Assembly (NCBI GenBank): GCA_900322165.1
Contig: ONYR01000222.1
Span: 1-6,700, forward strand
DNA from: an uncultured Eubacteriales bacterium
GTDB lineage: Bacteria > Bacillota > Clostridia > Lachnospirales > Bianqueaceae
Reading direction: 5' to 3'
Length of the DNA: 6,700 bases
In this document: piece by piece, positions 5,395 through 6,700 of the stretch
Layout of the letters: the number at the start of each line of letters is the position of its first letter
Numbering within the stretch: the stretch's first letter is position 1
Translations under genes and position numbers: made by a program
The notes under the pieces: generated by a model
Told to the model about the DNA's origin: nothing
Database searches by the model: none
The model's input: only the letters and a program-made list of their open reading frames with translations

Positions 5395-6700
5395 TCAGTC
5401 GATGCGGATCTCAAGCCGTCCGAGCTCCTTCTGCATGCGAACCGCGCGCATGACCGCCTCCGCGTCCGCTTTCTGCATCAGCTCTTCCATCTTCCGCTGC
5501 TTCAAGGTCCTGAGCGTCTGAGTCATGAACTTCGAGAGATCGGAATGATCCTCCGGCACCTCATAGTCGGCGATCCTGCTGATCCGCTGCTGATCCTCGA
5601 CCTTGTCGAAACGGCTGATCAGATCGGCCAGCATCGGCTCCTCTCCGCGGTCCAGACACCCGAGCACGTACGTCGCGGCCTCGCGGTAGAACGGATCATC
5701 CTCCGGGAAATCCTCCAGCGAAAAGACGTGGCGGATATAGGGATAGCACTCCGGCCGCTTGATGAGCGCGGCGATCATCGTGGCGCACACATCGCTCCGC
5801 TCCTGCATCACTGCTCTCGACTGCAGCCGTCTTTCGTTCCGCTCCGTGCTCCGCTCCAACAGCCCGGTCGTTCGGCGGATCTCTTCCACCTCGGTCCGAA
5901 GGCTCTCTGGGGGCACTTTCATGCGCCTCGCTACGTCTTGCACATGCAGCTCACGCTCGGTGTCATTCTGGATCTCGGCGAGCTTTTCCTTCATCGAGCG
6001 CAAGGTCTCAATCTTGCCGTCGATCCCGCTTCCGTTCGTTTTCTCGAGGACCATCATCTCGAAATCGATCGGGTTCATTGCTGTCCCGATGACGTTCTCA
6101 AACGCTTCGGCTCCGTTTTCCTTGATGAACTCGTCCGGATCCTTGGTCCCGGGCACCTGCATGACCTTCACCTCGAGCCCGACCGCATCGAGGATCGGGA
6201 TCGCCCGCTGCGCAGCCTTGGTTCCGGCTCCATCACTGTCGTAACAGAGAATGACTTTGTCGGTGTAGCGCTTCATCAGCGTGGCCTGTTCCCTTGTCAG
6301 CGCGGTACCGAGCGAGGCGACCGCGTTGTCAAAGCCGGCCTGATGGAGCGAAAGGACGTCCATGTACCCCTCGACCATCATCAGGAAATCTCGTCTCGTC
6401 CGCTTGGCGATCGAGAGTCCGTAAAGGTTGAAACGCTTGTTGAAGAGTTCGCTGTCCGGTGAGTTGAGGTACTTCGGTTCCCCCTCTCCCATCACACGTC
6501 CGCCGAACGCGATCGGGCGCCCCGCGGTATCGAGGATCGGGAACATCAGGCGGTTGAAGAACCGATCGTAGGTATTATCCTCTTTTCCGGAAAGCAGTCC
6601 CGCAGCCATCAGCTCCTCGGTCCTGTACCCTTTGCTTCTCAGGTAATTCGAGAGCGCGCCGCGGCTGACCGGGGAGTAGCCGAGGCCGAACTTCTTTCGG
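5395..6700 (-). CDS. dnaG: DNA primase DnaG, N-terminal part beyond window edge
   Basis: Synthesises RNA primers for lagging-strand and restart replication at the fork, working with the DnaB-type helicase. The reading frame is open to the right edge, giving 434 visible residues; the CHC2 zinc-binding domain and true start lie outside the window. The ATG at 6609 is internal: upstream codons still read typical primase sequence (KKFGLGYSPVSRGALSNYL). Visible from the N-terminal side: the RNAP basic domain with YDRFFNRLMFPILD, IAFGGRV and EPKYLNSP, then the TOPRIM catalytic core with MVEGYMD (Glu codon 6372-6370) and CYDSDGAG (DSD at 6240-6232), which hold the metal-binding acids. The last ~130 residues form the divergent C-terminal helicase-interaction region, starting near ERSDVCATMIAALI. 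It ends in TGA 5397-5395, followed after 76 bases by rpoD, as in the macromolecular-synthesis operon of many bacteria. Identification is certain; completeness of the missing end is unknown. Confidence 0.97.
   Translation of the reverse strand, partial: RKKFGLGYSPVSRGALSNYLRSKGYRTEELMAAGLLSGKEDNTYDRFFNRLMFPILDTAGRPIAFGGRVMGEGEPKYLNSPDSELFNKRFNLYGLSIAKRTRRDFLMMVEGYMDVLSLHQAGFDNAVASLGTALTREQATLMKRYTDKVILCYDSDGAGTKAAQRAIPILDAVGLEVKVMQVPGTKDPDEFIKENGAEAFENVIGTAMNPIDFEMMVLEKTNGSGIDGKIETLRSMKEKLAEIQNDTERELHVQDVARRMKVPPESLRTEVEEIRRTTGLLERSTERNERRLQSRAVMQERSDVCATMIAALIKRPECYPYIRHVFSLEDFPEDDPFYREAATYVLGCLDRGEEPMLADLISRFDKVEDQQRISRIADYEVPEDHSDLSKFMTQTLRTLKQRKMEELMQKADAEAVMRAVRMQKELGRLEIRID

Noticed and set aside
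5319..5414. N-terminal extension of RpoD from TTG 5414
   Set aside because: The extra 32 residues are low-complexity and unlike sigma factors, the start would overlap the dnaG end, and a strong Shine-Dalgarno precedes ATG 5318.
6327..6332. Perfect TTGACA hexamer on the minus strand inside dnaG
   Set aside because: No -10-like sequence lies at 16-18 bases downstream (GGTACC region), so it is probably chance.
5371..6462. Long open frame (363 codons) on the plus strand opposite dnaG
   Set aside because: Same shadow effect; the His/Leu/Arg-rich translation has no recognisable domain, while the minus strand carries the TOPRIM motifs.
1..6700. CRISPR arrays, insertion sequences, tRNA/rRNA genes, riboswitches, phage or attachment sites
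   Set aside because: None seen: the window is almost completely filled by six intact or edge-cut protein genes, gaps are at most 76 bases, and no regularly spaced repeats or transposase motifs occur.

Overview
The window is a compact, fully coding block from a bacterium, most likely an anaerobic member of the Firmicutes (Clostridia, possibly Lachnospiraceae-like). This is inferred from the primary sigma factor, which has the short ~370-residue SigA form of Firmicutes, from the dnaG-rpoD gene pair, from strong AGGAGG ribosome binding sites before every complete gene, and from a CUT1 sugar importer with a lipoprotein binding protein. No 16S rRNA or other decisive taxonomic marker is present, so family-level placement is a guess.

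All six genes lie on the minus strand, so transcription runs from high to low coordinates. In order they are: DNA primase dnaG (5395 to the right edge, N-terminal part outside the window); the housekeeping sigma factor rpoD/sigA (4200-5318); then a four-gene carbohydrate ABC importer, made of a MalK/UgpC/MsmX-type ATPase (3074-4177), a MalF-type permease (2167-3057), a MalG-type permease (1260-2153) and a lipid-anchored solute-binding protein (1263 to the left edge, C-terminus outside the window). Gaps are 76, 22, 16 and 13 bases, and the last pair overlaps by four bases (ATGA). No intrinsic terminator or convincing promoter is visible in any gap, and no non-coding stretch reaches 100 bases.

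dnaG and rpoD are the conserved macromolecular-synthesis pair (replication priming and bulk transcription). The four downstream genes form a complete importer: the lipoprotein captures the substrate outside the membrane, the two permeases form the channel, and the ATPase dimer drives transport. Both permeases carry the same AAKVDGTS sequence in the EAA loop that docks on the ATPase. The substrate cannot be read from the sequence.

The most notable point is the arrangement: the importer begins 22 bases after the sigma factor stop codon, so it may be read through from the dnaG-rpoD transcript. I see no previously undescribed molecular system here; each protein belongs to a well-known family and looks intact where visible.
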